Positions 22,885 to 33,600 of a stretch of 64,000 nt of DNA are shown piece by piece. Position numbers and translations under genes: made by a program. How positions within the stretch are numbered: position 1 is the first letter of the stretch; each line of letters begins with the position of its first letter. The notes below the pieces were generated by a model, which was not told the DNA's origin, ran no database searches, and was given only the letters and a program-made list of their open reading frames with translations. This stretch comes from Ceriagrion tenellum (Eukaryota > Arthropoda > Insecta > Odonata > Coenagrionidae): NCBI GenBank assembly GCA_963169105.1, contig OY720633.1, forward strand, positions 143,078,700 through 143,142,699, given 5' to 3'.

Positions 22885-25800
22885 ACAGAGCCATCACAGA
22901 ATACAAGGACCAAGGAAGATAAGAAGAAAATTAATAGGAGAAGGAAAGTACCAATAAAAATAGGGACTTAAAACGTAAGGACAATGATGAGGGCTGGAAA
23001 TCTGGAAAATATGAAACGAGAAATGGATAGAGGGAACATAGATGCCTTGAGGCTGTGCGAGGTGAGATGGAAGGACAGCAAAGACTTCTGGAGTCATAGT
23101 TACAGGGCAATCTATAGTGGTGGGGTTAAGAGTCAACTTATAGTATTGCTATAGAATTGAACGCAAAATGGGGATGAGGGTAGTAAATATTTAACATGTG
23201 AGCGACAGGATACTAGTAGTAGAAATAAAAGCACGCCCTACAAATTTCTTAATTGCGTTAGGTGTACATGCCCACAAGCAATCATAGGGAGGAAGAGGTG
23301 GATGGGGTGTGTTTGGGCAATATATTGCCGCTGATTGGCAATTGATTATTGCCCCCAAATTAATCATTGGACTGTATGATATGGATAGGGAGATAGAGAA
23401 AGCCCTAGTTTGCGCTTACCTTTTGGAAAACAGCCTACGTCCTCTCATCTCCCGTCTTAATCACTGCACCGAACTCCACTCCTTTCAACAATGCCGCTTC
23501 TTTCTCCCGGCAACAACCTTGTTTCACCTTTTTCCCGATAGAGTGCATTTTTCCGAGGGAAGGAAGAGATGGGTACGAAGTTGGAGGGAATAGATTAGGA
23601 ACGAAAAATGATCGCGGCGAGAAGGCAGTTAAACTTTGTAGGAGAAATAAATTAGTAGCAACAAAAACTTGATTTAAACACTATCTCCGGAGGAAGTACA
23701 CGTGGAAAATGCCGGGAAACACTGGGAGATATCATATTGACTACATCATGGCTAAGCAAAGATTCAGGAACAGTGTGAAAAACTCGCGGAGCTATCCGGG
23801 GGCTGATGCAGATTCGGATCAAAATATATTAGTGATGAATTGTGAGGTTGGACTCAAAACGCTTAATAAAAGTAAGAGGATGAAGAGATGGAATTTGTAA
23901 GAGTTGAATGGAGAATAAAGGAGAGAATACAAAGAGATAGTGGAAGGGTACTTAGATAAAGGCAATGCAATAGGAACAATAAAGGAATAATTATAGAATA
24001 TAAAAACATGCGTTGTAAGAGCAGCAGAGAAAACAATATGAGCAGTGGAAACAAGGAGAGCAAAGAAGCAATAGGTTACGGAAGACTTTTTTTGAAAAAC
24101 GGAGGAGAGATGGAATTGGCAAAACGTCTAAACCGACATTGATACGACGAAATACAAGGAGTTAAGATAGTTTGAGCGAAATATCTTTTTACCTAAAAAT
24201 CAATAAATTTGGTCTTGTTTCAAAGAAAACTATATCACTCTTCCTTTGAAACAAAAAATTCAACCCCTTAGCGTATTACTTTTCGAGATATTTGCAAAAA
24301 ACTACCAGGCCTTAAAATGGGAAATGGTTAGTGTATGCACTCCAGAGATACCTTATATTAAAAATAAGGCATTTTCTACACTTAGATCTCGTCAAAAAAG
24401 CATTTGTGTGGAGTTTGTGTATTTCTCAACTACTTTTGAAAATTAATCATGTTGTCACCGCAGTAAATTCTTCGGGATCACAATAACCTTCCGCTTTGAT
24501 GGAGTTTTATACTTACCGCGTGAAAAAAATGAGTCAAGTTAAAGACTTATTTAGATTTTTTTATTTGATTACTTACAATTTCTGTCATGTAAAACTATAT
24601 TATTGCACCATTACAATGGCATATTTAATTCATGCATCCTATAGCTGCTGAAATTAAAAAACAAGATTCAAATATGATCTCTATTATGATTAGGGGACTA
24701 TCTCGCTCGCACTACCTAAAATAATCAACTGCGGCGAATTACTAATCGGGCGAAGGAACATTGGTGGAAAATTCAATGCGGGGAAATGGAAAAAACTGCA
24801 TAAAGAAGGGGAAGTGGATGAGTTGCACACTAGAGTAAAATTGCTATCTAGAGGGAAGAGAAATCAAACAGTAATTAAGATTGAGGACAAAACAGGAAGA
24901 ATATTAAGCTGGAAGAAATTAAAGGGAACACTTATTGAAAGAAACAGCACTACCAGGACGTTTTTGCATGCTTTATTGATTTTGAAAAAGCTTTTGACAG
25001 GAAATTGGAACAAACGGACGGAGCAGGAAGATATTCAAGGTCGTTGGAGAGAATAAGTAGAGGAGCTATGTGACGTCGATAGTAGACCAGTTACTTTAGA
25101 TATAGAAGATGAGGGAACACAAGATGAAGATTACTTCGGGCCAATGATACTCAACAACGAAATAGAGAAAGCATTGAAAGAAATGAAGGCAAGTAAAGCT
25201 GTAGGAGTAGATAAAAACATTTGGAGCTTCGAAAAGAATTTAGGAAATAAAGGTAGGCAAGCTTTTTTCGAACTTATACGTTGGATCTACGAGGAAGGAG
25301 TATGACCAGAGGACTTTGTGAAGGCAGTCTTGATCCCTATCCGGAAAAAGAAGAATGGGTCAAATTTCGAGGACTATAGTATACAAACAGTTTGACCTCA
25401 CCCGCAGCCAAAGTATTACTCCGATTTATCAATAAAAATTTGGAGATAAAGGCTAAATACTATTAAGGCGATGAGCAGTTTGGCTTCCGGAGCAAAGATC
25501 AACTCAAGATGCGATTGCAGTAATGGTATATGACTTTAATATGGTATGACACTAGAAAGAAACATATGAGCGTATAACCAGGACGTTTTTGCATGCTTCA
25601 TTGATTTTGAAAAAGCTTTTGATAGGGTAAATTGGAATAAATAAAGGGAGATACTCGGGAAAATGGGAATTAAATGGCGAGACAGGAGACTAATCCGAAA
25701 GTTATGACGCAAAGGGCGAAGGAGAGGGTGGCTGGTGGTGAATCAGGGCGGGAAAGTATAGGTCTCGAGGTAAGACAAGGATGCCCGTTTTTGCCATCGC

Positions 25801-26560
25801 TTTTCGACATTTATGGTAACAAAATGGTAAGAGAGGATGGGAGGAGCTTGAGGTTAAAATCAAAGTAGGAGGGCATCTGATAAAATCGGTCAGATTCACA
25901 GACGATCAGGCGCTGGTTAGTGGATCTTCGAAGGGACTGCAATTTTCGATAGATGCTTTAAAAATGCAGTACGGGATATTTGGAATGAAGATATACCAAA
26001 AGAAAACAAAGGTTATTTGATTCTCTAGATCAAATAAAGCGAGACTGGTCATTTGAGTAATAGGGCACGCGCTCTAGCAAGCAGAGTAGTTTAATTACTT
26101 AGGTATAAGTTATTAGAAAACGAATATAGTTGCAGAGACATACGGAGGAGAAAAGCGCTAGCTATGGAGGCGTTTAGTACAGAAGAAGGCTGATTGCGGA
26201 GACAGGGTGAGGATGTGAAGAAGAGGCTAGTGAAGAACTTGATATCTGGTAGGGTAGAATGGGACAGAAACGTGGACCCTCAGAAAAGAGGATGAGAATA
26301 TGCTGCAGGAATTTGACATATGAGTGTGGAGGAGGATGGAGAAGTTGAGGTGGATGGAGGGGAAGACGAAGGATGAAGTGCTTGACATGGTGGGCGAGGA
26401 AAGGAAACTTTTTAATGAAATTGGAGATTTGCAGAGTATGAAGCTGAAGGGAGTAATGAGGGGAGAGGGGTTGCTGAAGAATGTGATAGAGGGAAGGATG
26501 TTGGGCATGCGGGGAAGAAGAAAGAGAATAGGTTTCACCAGGAAGTAATTCTCTGAAATT
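22885..26560 (+). mobile_element. Near-complete endonuclease-RT LINE, interrupted by a MITE
   Basis: In order on the plus strand, with frameshifts: endonuclease start (VPIKIGT*NVRTMMRAGN, LRLCEVRWKDS); an unexplained ~280-bp block at 23,310-23,590; endonuclease end (YTWKMPGNTGRYHIDYIMAK, NSRSYPGADADSDQN, 23,690-23,900); a MITE at 24,165-24,717; then the linker and RT (KLHKEGEVDELHTRVKLL; EIEKALKEMKASKAVGVD, WIYEEGV, DVFACFIDFEKAFDRVNWN, GLEVRQGCPFLPSLF). The C-terminus is MEKLRWMEGKTKDEVLDMVG and EERKLFNEIGD, up to 26,548. Without the MITE, GVK and NNQLRRITNRAKEEHWW would be continuous. A ~60-bp piece of the RT is also present out of place at 24,952-25,012. It is inactive. Confidence 0.85.
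24165..24717 (+). mobile_element. MITE family 'GGTAGTTTGAGCG', copy 2
   Basis: About 553 bp, from AAGATAGTTTGAGCGAAATA to CTCGCTCGCACTACCT. It is homologous end to end to the copy at 45,864-46,417; shared words include GAAATGGTTAGTGTATGCAC, TACTTACCGCGTG and ACTATATTATTGCAC. It interrupts the LINE linker between GVK and NNQLRR codons, which proves that it transposed as a unit after the LINE. No clean target duplication can be read. Confidence 0.85.
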
Positions 26561-27009
26561 TAGCAAAACCTACCTTAACTGATAGAATACTTAAAAAATA
26601 GTTTTGTATACATACCTTTATTAAATGTTAAAGGAGATTGACGAACAATGTCAATGAATACTCAAAGTTTGAAAATATATTTTCAGTGGCTCAAAATTTG
26701 CTAATAATGTAGATTATGAGTATTAGGTAGAAATCATTAAGAGCTGGAATCAAAAAGGAATTAAATTTGTTCGGCTGTAATTACTTCTATTTGTTTCTTC
26801 ATCTATCAGTTAAGCATATGATTTTTGATCAAAAATATAGGTCACCAATTTAGCTCAAATTTCATTTGCGTTGAAAGGGAAGTATGACCAGCATGAAATT
26901 TACTATGGCGAAACATTTATATTTCTCATGGATCCATTTATTCGAGGTAAGAATCCAATGATTAATATTTCTTGCTTATTTTTTCACACAATAAAGAGTA
27001 CTCAAGGCA

Positions 27010-27698
27010 TTTCAAAACTCATTTAATTTATTTTCAATGATTTACATTTCATTTTAATACATATTACTTAACACACTCGCAAATTGCAATCCTTCATTTG
27101 TATAGGAAGATGCAGTGGGTTGAAAATAAGAAATAAAACAGGAAATAATAGCTCCAGGCATTAGGAATAATTATTTCCCGCGAGAAATTTGACAGTTGTT
27201 CAGCAATAAAATGACATGGTTCAATGAAGTAATTCATTTCACTTATTCTTTAAAAAATGCACCAATTACAAGAGTGAAACTATACATTTAAAGTCACGCA
27301 GGTGATCCGAATATGTTAAATTCCTCAGAGTGTAGTACTGCATCGTTAACCTCTCTCCTCGAACGTTCAAGTGAATTCTTCGTCATCAAAAAATTTCAAC
27401 AGAACTACCAAAAAATATTGAGCATAGTTTCAAGGCGAAAGAATGAGAGGCAATAATTATACATTATTTGATATGGAGTCATGTAAATCAATCGGTAAAA
27501 AATAAGTGAATCCTTTAAAGTAAACTGTTACGTAAATTTACGTCAAGTAAAACTTGTGGTTATTTCATTGTTTTTATGAACAACCGGTGTAGCTTCTTCT
27601 CAGGGCATGCAGAGGATAACCCTTATTCACTAGAAATGACAGTGCTGTGTTTATATCTGATGTGGTTGCTGTGCTGGTAACCAGGATCAACACATTTT
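27010..27698 (-). CDS. Lipocalin terminal exon and 3' UTR
   Basis: The acceptor GCTTTCAATTTCAG precedes 27,698. Coding 27,698-27,574 gives NVLILVTSTATTSDINTA, LSFLVNKGYPLHALRRSY and TGCS, then TAA. This is the third conserved lipocalin strand (usual W-x-LSR replaced by LILVTS), the C-terminal helix, and the final cysteine (residue 198) that closes the second disulfide. The 3' UTR runs about 540 nt to AATAAA at 27,032-27,027, with GT-rich sequence after it. The ~13.3-kb intron before this exon is the longest in the gene. Confidence 0.85.
27027..27032 (-). terminator. Lipocalin poly(A) signal
   Basis: AATAAA on the minus strand, about 540 nt after the stop codon, followed by TTGAGTACTCTTTATTGTG-like T-rich sequence. 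It is the first canonical AATAAA after the stop, so cleavage is expected near 27,005-27,015. Confidence 0.6.
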
Positions 27699-30600
27699 CT
27701 GAAATTGAAAGCGTTTAAAACGTTACTCTAAAAAAAGCACGCTGATTGGCACAAAAACAATTTACACTTTCTGAGTTCCGTTCATTCGGGATTTTCCCGC
27801 GGTGATTCATTTTTATGAACAACAGTTTCGCTAGCTTTACAGATAGCGTCGTCAGGTCCTGAAATTGCATTTGCATTGAATGGGAAATATGACGAGCATG
27901 AAATTTACTATGTCAAAACAATTATATAATTATATTTCTCATGGACCCATTCATTCAAGGTTGGAATCCAATGATTACTACCTTTCCTGCAGATTCAGGA
28001 CCTGACGATGCTAGCTGTAACGCAAGCGAAACTATTGTCCATAAAAATGAATCAACGAGAGAAAACCCCGAATAAACTCAACTCATTAAATCACTGCGGA
28101 AAACTCCGAACCAATTTACTCTCTATTTTATTCATTTACTACTTCCTGAATCAGCAACATTTCTTTGAGATTAGGAGAGGAAAAAAATCTGGAAGTGGTA
28201 ATCACAGGGAAAATTAAAATTGGGCCAAGTAAGGAAAATATGGTTTGGTAAGGATAATTATACCTGCATCATCATAGTTTCAGAGAAAAGCACATGAAAG
28301 CAAGTATGCTGTCCTAAAGCCAACATACTACTATGAAATCGGGTCTAAACTTAGCGCAGGTGCCTGTGGAGGGGCGTCAATCTTTTTTAAGTAAATTCAA
28401 CACCGTTTTATTTTCAAAATAAGTTTTCTATGTCTTACGCACTCCAACATATTACAGTAGATCAGATCTGGTGACTAAAATAAGGGGAATAGGTTGTAGA
28501 AGAGTAAGGTTAAAAACGTCGTTTATCCAGCAATCAAGAAGAGACCATCAGAGAGAGAGGCTGAGTTTAAGAATTTAAAGTAGGTTAGTTGATTGGTGTT
28601 GTCGCTCATTAATTCATAATTAACCTTACTGCATGTTTCAAAATCTACCAAGTTGTGCTAACACCATGTTTTGCACGTTTCCTGTGTGTCTTCTGTGTCA
28701 CGTTTTCATAGCTACGTTATGGATTATTTTAGCAGTTTCTGTAGCATTTGTAGCATACCCATAGTGTGGTGCATGTTGGTGAAAGTAAATTTCTTTTCTG
28801 TAGTTCATGTTTGAGATAAGTAATCCCCTGCCAAACACTCTTATGGTGGGTGGGGAGGGTAATAAGTAGATGTAGATGAACGCTGACTTTTTTGCATTTT
28901 GCCGGAGTTGAAGTTGCTGGGAGGAAAATTTGGTGGAGAAGGCAAGAGAAGCCAATGCGAGAGAAATGAATTGTGAGAAGGTCGCTGTAGTAGATAACTG
29001 TTCATAGGGGATAATTCAGGGAATTGTGCGATTATCAATATCCGCAGTGGTGCCATAACAACGAAGAATCATCATCATTGGTCATTCAATCCTAAGATAG
29101 GTTGATTGCAGCCTTCCACCCTTCCCAGTCTAATATTAGTTTGCTTACTTCCTGCCAGCTTTCCTTACGTACGCTCTTCTTTATTTATCCAATGTATTTA
29201 TCCATAGGGCTTCCTCTTGGAACTTTTCACCATTTTTTCCTACGATTACATTTTTCACTAAACAAAGACTATTGTGTACATTAAAAAATACTTTGATGAA
29301 TAAAAGGACGAAAGAGAGGGAATGTTAATGGAATTAGCGCGGGTGGATATTTTGCGATACGTTGGGTTCGCGAGGATATATGCGGTTTACATTTAGCGTG
29401 AATCCACTGGGTGGGGATGGGGAAGTAATTAATACATGATTGTTACCCTGATACCAGCCAGCCTACATTTTTGTCGTGCTTTGTCCTGAAATTAATCATA
29501 TGCTCGTTTTCACTCCGTTTATTTCAATACTTAGTGAGTGATTGCAAAAGAACATACATGGTAAAATTATCTTATAACCCGATAACCATATAAACATCCT
29601 CTTTCATATTCGTTTGCCTGATTCCAATATTTGAACGAAGCCTAAAAGTACAACAACGCAGAGGCAAGAGCGTGTAGGGCGTAAGAATTGATTGCTCTCC
29701 TACTTGGCTTGGCGTACCCCGAAACGCCTGTTCTATATCTTTCACCACTGTCTGTGTGCTTGAGTTATTTTTTCATTTCGTCTTCTGTGTGTGTCATTCT
29801 CTCTCTGCCGGTGGGTGAAAAGCAGCCCTGGCGCCATCTATTGGCCGCTCTCGTGGGTCATGCCTTAGGGAATGTTTGTTCATATAAACCCCCCGCCGGT
29901 TCCTGCGGATTCTTAGTAGACTGGGTAGCTTGGTGGTCTGAGCACGTCCTTCGGAGCGCAGCTGAGTCTTACGAGTTTCTCAAGCCGACGGTTGAGAACT
30001 TCTCGATCGCCGTGGACGTTCTCTCTACGTTCCCGGTGTTTCGCGCAAAGCTAGCGAACTTCTAGTGTTTTTTGTACATTTGCGTGCCTAGGTTCCCCTA
30101 GGCACACGTAGTTACGTGTGGTTTTTGTGTGTGTGATTTTCTTGTGTTTCATTGCTCCCGACATGCCGGTTCAGCGGAAGAACACACAGAGGATAACCAT
30201 CGATATGAGAAGATCGCCTCTGGCCTTTGAGGTGCATGATTTCATTCATTCGAACCTCAGGCTTGAAATTAAAGAGGTTTACGGAATACAATTCGGAGCC
30301 TCAAGGAAAGTGGTGTTCGTGAAAGTCGTTAATGAAATGGTGCACGCCAGATCTTCAGAAATGGTGAGTGGCGATCTCCCGTTTCCTTCCGAAGAAAAGC
30401 CGGAGGGAAAAGCCACGGTTGAGAATGCCACCAAACGTTCGACTCTAGTAAAAGTATGTCTTTTTCCCTTTGAAGTCGATAAAACCGATGTGGAGAGAGA
30501 GCTGGGGAAATATGGAAATATTATGAGCCATCAGAGGAACACCTGGGGCTCGTGTCACTAGCCGGTGAGCACGAGAACAGGTCCTACTGGATGACTTTCG

Positions 30601-33600
30601 AATGCGATATCCCGAGTTATATTCCCATTGCTGGGGAGAGAGCGTTAGTTTATCATAAAGACCAGAAGATTACGTGCTCAAAATGTGGTCAATGCGGCCA
30701 TGTTAGAATCAAATGCCCCCAAATCATCCGAAACACCCAATATTCAGACGCCCTAAAGCAGCGAACGACGGACCCAAGGGAAGACGAGGAGAGTGCAGCA
30801 GAAATAGCAAACCGTTAAGAGGCTGCAGCAATGGAGGTGGAGCCGACATCATGCCCAGCCCAAATTGTGGACAGGATCGCCATAGAGAGCGCCGAGGAGG
30901 AGACGGAAGGGAGTGAGACTTCTGGGGAGTGGGAGGCCGGGAAACCGGAGAAACGGAAGAGAAGGAGACGCAGCAAGAAGAACAAAAAAGTAGTGCCTCA
31001 CCGCCTATGTGAGTCACCGAATACATAAACGACAGCCAAACATGATAAACACCCGAAGGAAGCGGATGATGCGGCCACACCGTCCTTCACTACGCCGGAG
31101 ACGGAGCTAAAGGAGTCGGAGGCAGAAATAAAAGAAAATGGGGCCGATGCAGCTCAAGCAGGGGCCGATGCAGCTGAGATGGGTGGAATGGGCAAGGGGA
31201 CCTCTACACAAAAGTGGGGCAAAAAAGAAGAAAACGTCCAGGGAAGGGGAAGGGGAGGGAGGGGGCAGCTAGACAGAGGAGGTGAAGCTGAAGGAATTGA
31301 GGGAAGAAATGAAAGAAAATGGGGCCGATACAGCTCAAGCAGGGGCCGATGCAACTGAGATGGGTGGAATGAGCAAGGGGGCAGCACAAAAAAATGGGGC
31401 TAAAAAGAAGAAAACGTCCAGGGAAGAGGAAGGGGAGGGAGGGGCAGCCATACGGAGGAGGTGACGATGGAAACACAACAATCCTATGTCTCTGAACTCC
31501 CCACAAACCTCAAATTCTTTTCAGATACGGAGATAGCGGAAACCTCGCAAGGAAAGTTCTGGACACAAAAAGAACCCCGCCCCTGTTTCAATACGGACGA
31601 GGAAGACATGGCCATGAAAGAAGCGGGGGAGAGGATTAAAAACATCAACCATATGCAAATAAGGAAGTTGGAACAATCGCTAAAGAAGATGGGACTCAGA
31701 AGCAGCAAAAACCGTGAGATAGCAGGGGAGAACTGAAGATCGGACATAATTTGCATCTGGGACGATTACAAGGGGAGGAGGTGGGTTTTAATGCAACAGG
31801 GATTTTGGAAAGAGGCTTCGTGGATTTGAATATATCGGACAAGTTAGGAGGACGCTTGAATGTGATTGAGGGTGGCTGGGAGAAAATGTTTGCAGTGGGG
31901 GAATAGTTTTTCAGAATGGGATAGAGATCTTTAAGAATAAAATTGATAGATTGTAAACACGGGAAATACGTTGTGCAAATAGAAAGGATGCGGGGGTCTT
32001 TAGTGGAAGGAGGTTTAGTGGAGGGAGAAATTTCACTGATTTTATTTTATCGAGAAGGGATTCTGGGTAGCCGCGCTTGAGGAGCGAGTGGTGAAGGTTA
32101 GTAAGAAATGTATTGAGGGAATCTGGATTATTACAAATACGATGGCCTTGGATGGACAGTGAGAAGGGAAGAGAGCATTTGGTATGGGAGGGGTGGCAGC
32201 TACTATAGTGATGATATGACACACAGAAATCCCTGGGAACGAGAAGGTGGACCGAGCGGCGTAGGAAGCCCTGAACAATTACGGGCCCATGACGACGACG
32301 TTAACGCTCCAATGCGGAACGTAGCCTCGGAACAGTGGAGACTAGCTTGGCCAACAGGTATAAACAAAAAATTCCGCGAACTAAAGCCCTCAATATCGGC
32401 TAGGTCATCTTCCGTTAGGAGTGTCGTCGAGAGAAAGTCGCTCTAACTTGACTGAGGATAGGCTACTGCACCTTGAACCACTCGTACACCTTCTCGTATG
32501 AAGGATTAAAACAACGGTATGAAGGTTGCGACTGCCCTTTTTAAGTGAAACACCTCCGGACGGAATGCGATAAGTACAGCGTTTTATGTGATAACTTTGA
32601 AATTAGAGGAGAGCTGAGTATGATCCTAGGAGACAATCCCTATTCTCTTACGGGGGTACTAAATTTGTAAATTTTACAGGCCATATAAATATACTATTTA
32701 TGAGTTATTTAAATCAGTCACAGTGTCAAATGTAAACGTTTTACAAATATAGCCTAATGTGTTTTGATATAGAAATTATATTGATGATATAGGTGAGGTG
32801 CGATATGACCCTAGCCGCCGATGCACCCCAAAAACAAACTACTACTACGGTAAGAAGTTAAATGAAAGTAGTCAAAGAAGGAAGTAAATGGGCGACGGCA
32901 GAGCGGAGAGGCGTTCCTTGGGAGAGCACAGGAAATATTCAACTGGTTGTCTCGATTGCATGGCCTCTGGGGAATATTTTAAGGTAAGGACTGATGAAGA
33001 AATGTGGAACATTATGACCGCCATTGGGCGATTCTTAAAATGTGGTGATAGGATATGAACCGGCTAGCACTAGAAAGTATTCAGATAAAAAATGTAAAAA
33101 TACTTAATCCTGGTTTACAGTTGACATCATCTTTTACCGTTTAGCGTTAATTGGATCGAAACTCCAATTTACGATCAACTGTCAACCTGTACTAGCGTTG
33201 TCTATCAGCGGGAATCTTCCGCTGCAAAGTCGTACATCTGTGATCTGTGATCCTATACATGGATACAATTATGATAACAGATCAGAATGATTATAATTAT
33301 GACCGGTATCTAAAAAGCTAAACAAAGGGCGTAAACTGGACTTTTTTGAACAGTGTGAAATTGTGAATTGCCCCACTAAACTTTTTAATGGCCATATATT
33401 TCCCTCCCATTCACCTCTCCTTTACGTCACTCTATCATATCCATACGACTCTCAATCTTAATTCCTTAAACCTTAATCTCCTCATATCTTTTATCCTTAA
33501 CGGTAGTCTACTTCTTCTGCCCCCCCCCACTCCACCCTCATGGTTTTGATTTTTACTTTTCTGATGCAAACATCCCCAAGGCCACTGCCCTTCACAAAGG

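Larger units (their letters stand above)
26868..27990. repeat. Pair of ~115-bp direct repeats flanking the lipocalin terminal exon
   Basis: Segment 26,868-26,985 (TTGAAAGGGAAGTATGAC, AGCATGAAATTTACTATG, TTTCTCATGGATCCATTTAT) recurs in the same orientation at 27,867-27,990 (TTGAATGGGAAATATGAC, AGCATGAAATTTACTATG, TTTCTCATGGACCCATTCAT). One copy lies just past the lipocalin poly(A) signal. The other sits between the two arms of the PLE inverted dimer in the last intron. The repeat is non-coding, and origin by PLE-linked duplication is possible. Confidence 0.6.
27785..28065. mobile_element. PLE-end inverted dimer in lipocalin last intron
   Basis: Left arm (27,788-27,860) GATTCATTTTTATGAAC, AGTTTCGCTAGC, GTCGTCAGGTCCTGAA is matched in reverse complement by 27,992-28,060. 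Between the arms lies a copy of the ~115-bp repeat also found at 26,868. Each arm carries one hammerhead-like motif, facing each other. There are no coding remnants. Confidence 0.7.
29690..32850 (+). mobile_element. I/R1-type LINE with ORF2 core deleted
   Basis: A GC-richer 5' UTR (29,690-30,160) leads to an ORF1 (30,163 to 31,736, frameshifted). ORF2 is represented only by its far end: PGNEKVDRAA (RNase H terminus) at about 32,235, then VKHLRTECDKYSVLCDNFEI and LSMILGDNPYSLTG at 32,540-32,660, a typical post-RNase-H C-H-C tail. The sequence closes with ACTACTACTACGG near 32,850. The endonuclease, RT and most of RNase H (about 3 kb) are missing; a minus-strand fragment of another element occupies the junction. 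An RNase H and a CCHC ORF1 place it in the I/R1 group of LINEs. Confidence 0.75.

Noticed and set aside
26174..26566. Minus-strand frames of 103 and 130 codons
   Set aside because: They are antisense shadows of the LINE C-terminus encoded on the plus strand.
27541..27610. Minus-strand CCTGAGAAGAAGC...CCGGTTGTTCATAA looked like another PLE ribozyme end
   Set aside because: It is the C-terminal coding of the lipocalin terminal exon (LRRSYTGCS and stop) and fits the exon phase exactly; the resemblance to the motif at 27,817 is limited to GTTGTTCATAAAAA.
29688..30065. 125-codon plus-strand frame
   Set aside because: It lies in the GC-rich 5' UTR of the I/R1-type LINE; sequence is low in structure and precedes ORF1.
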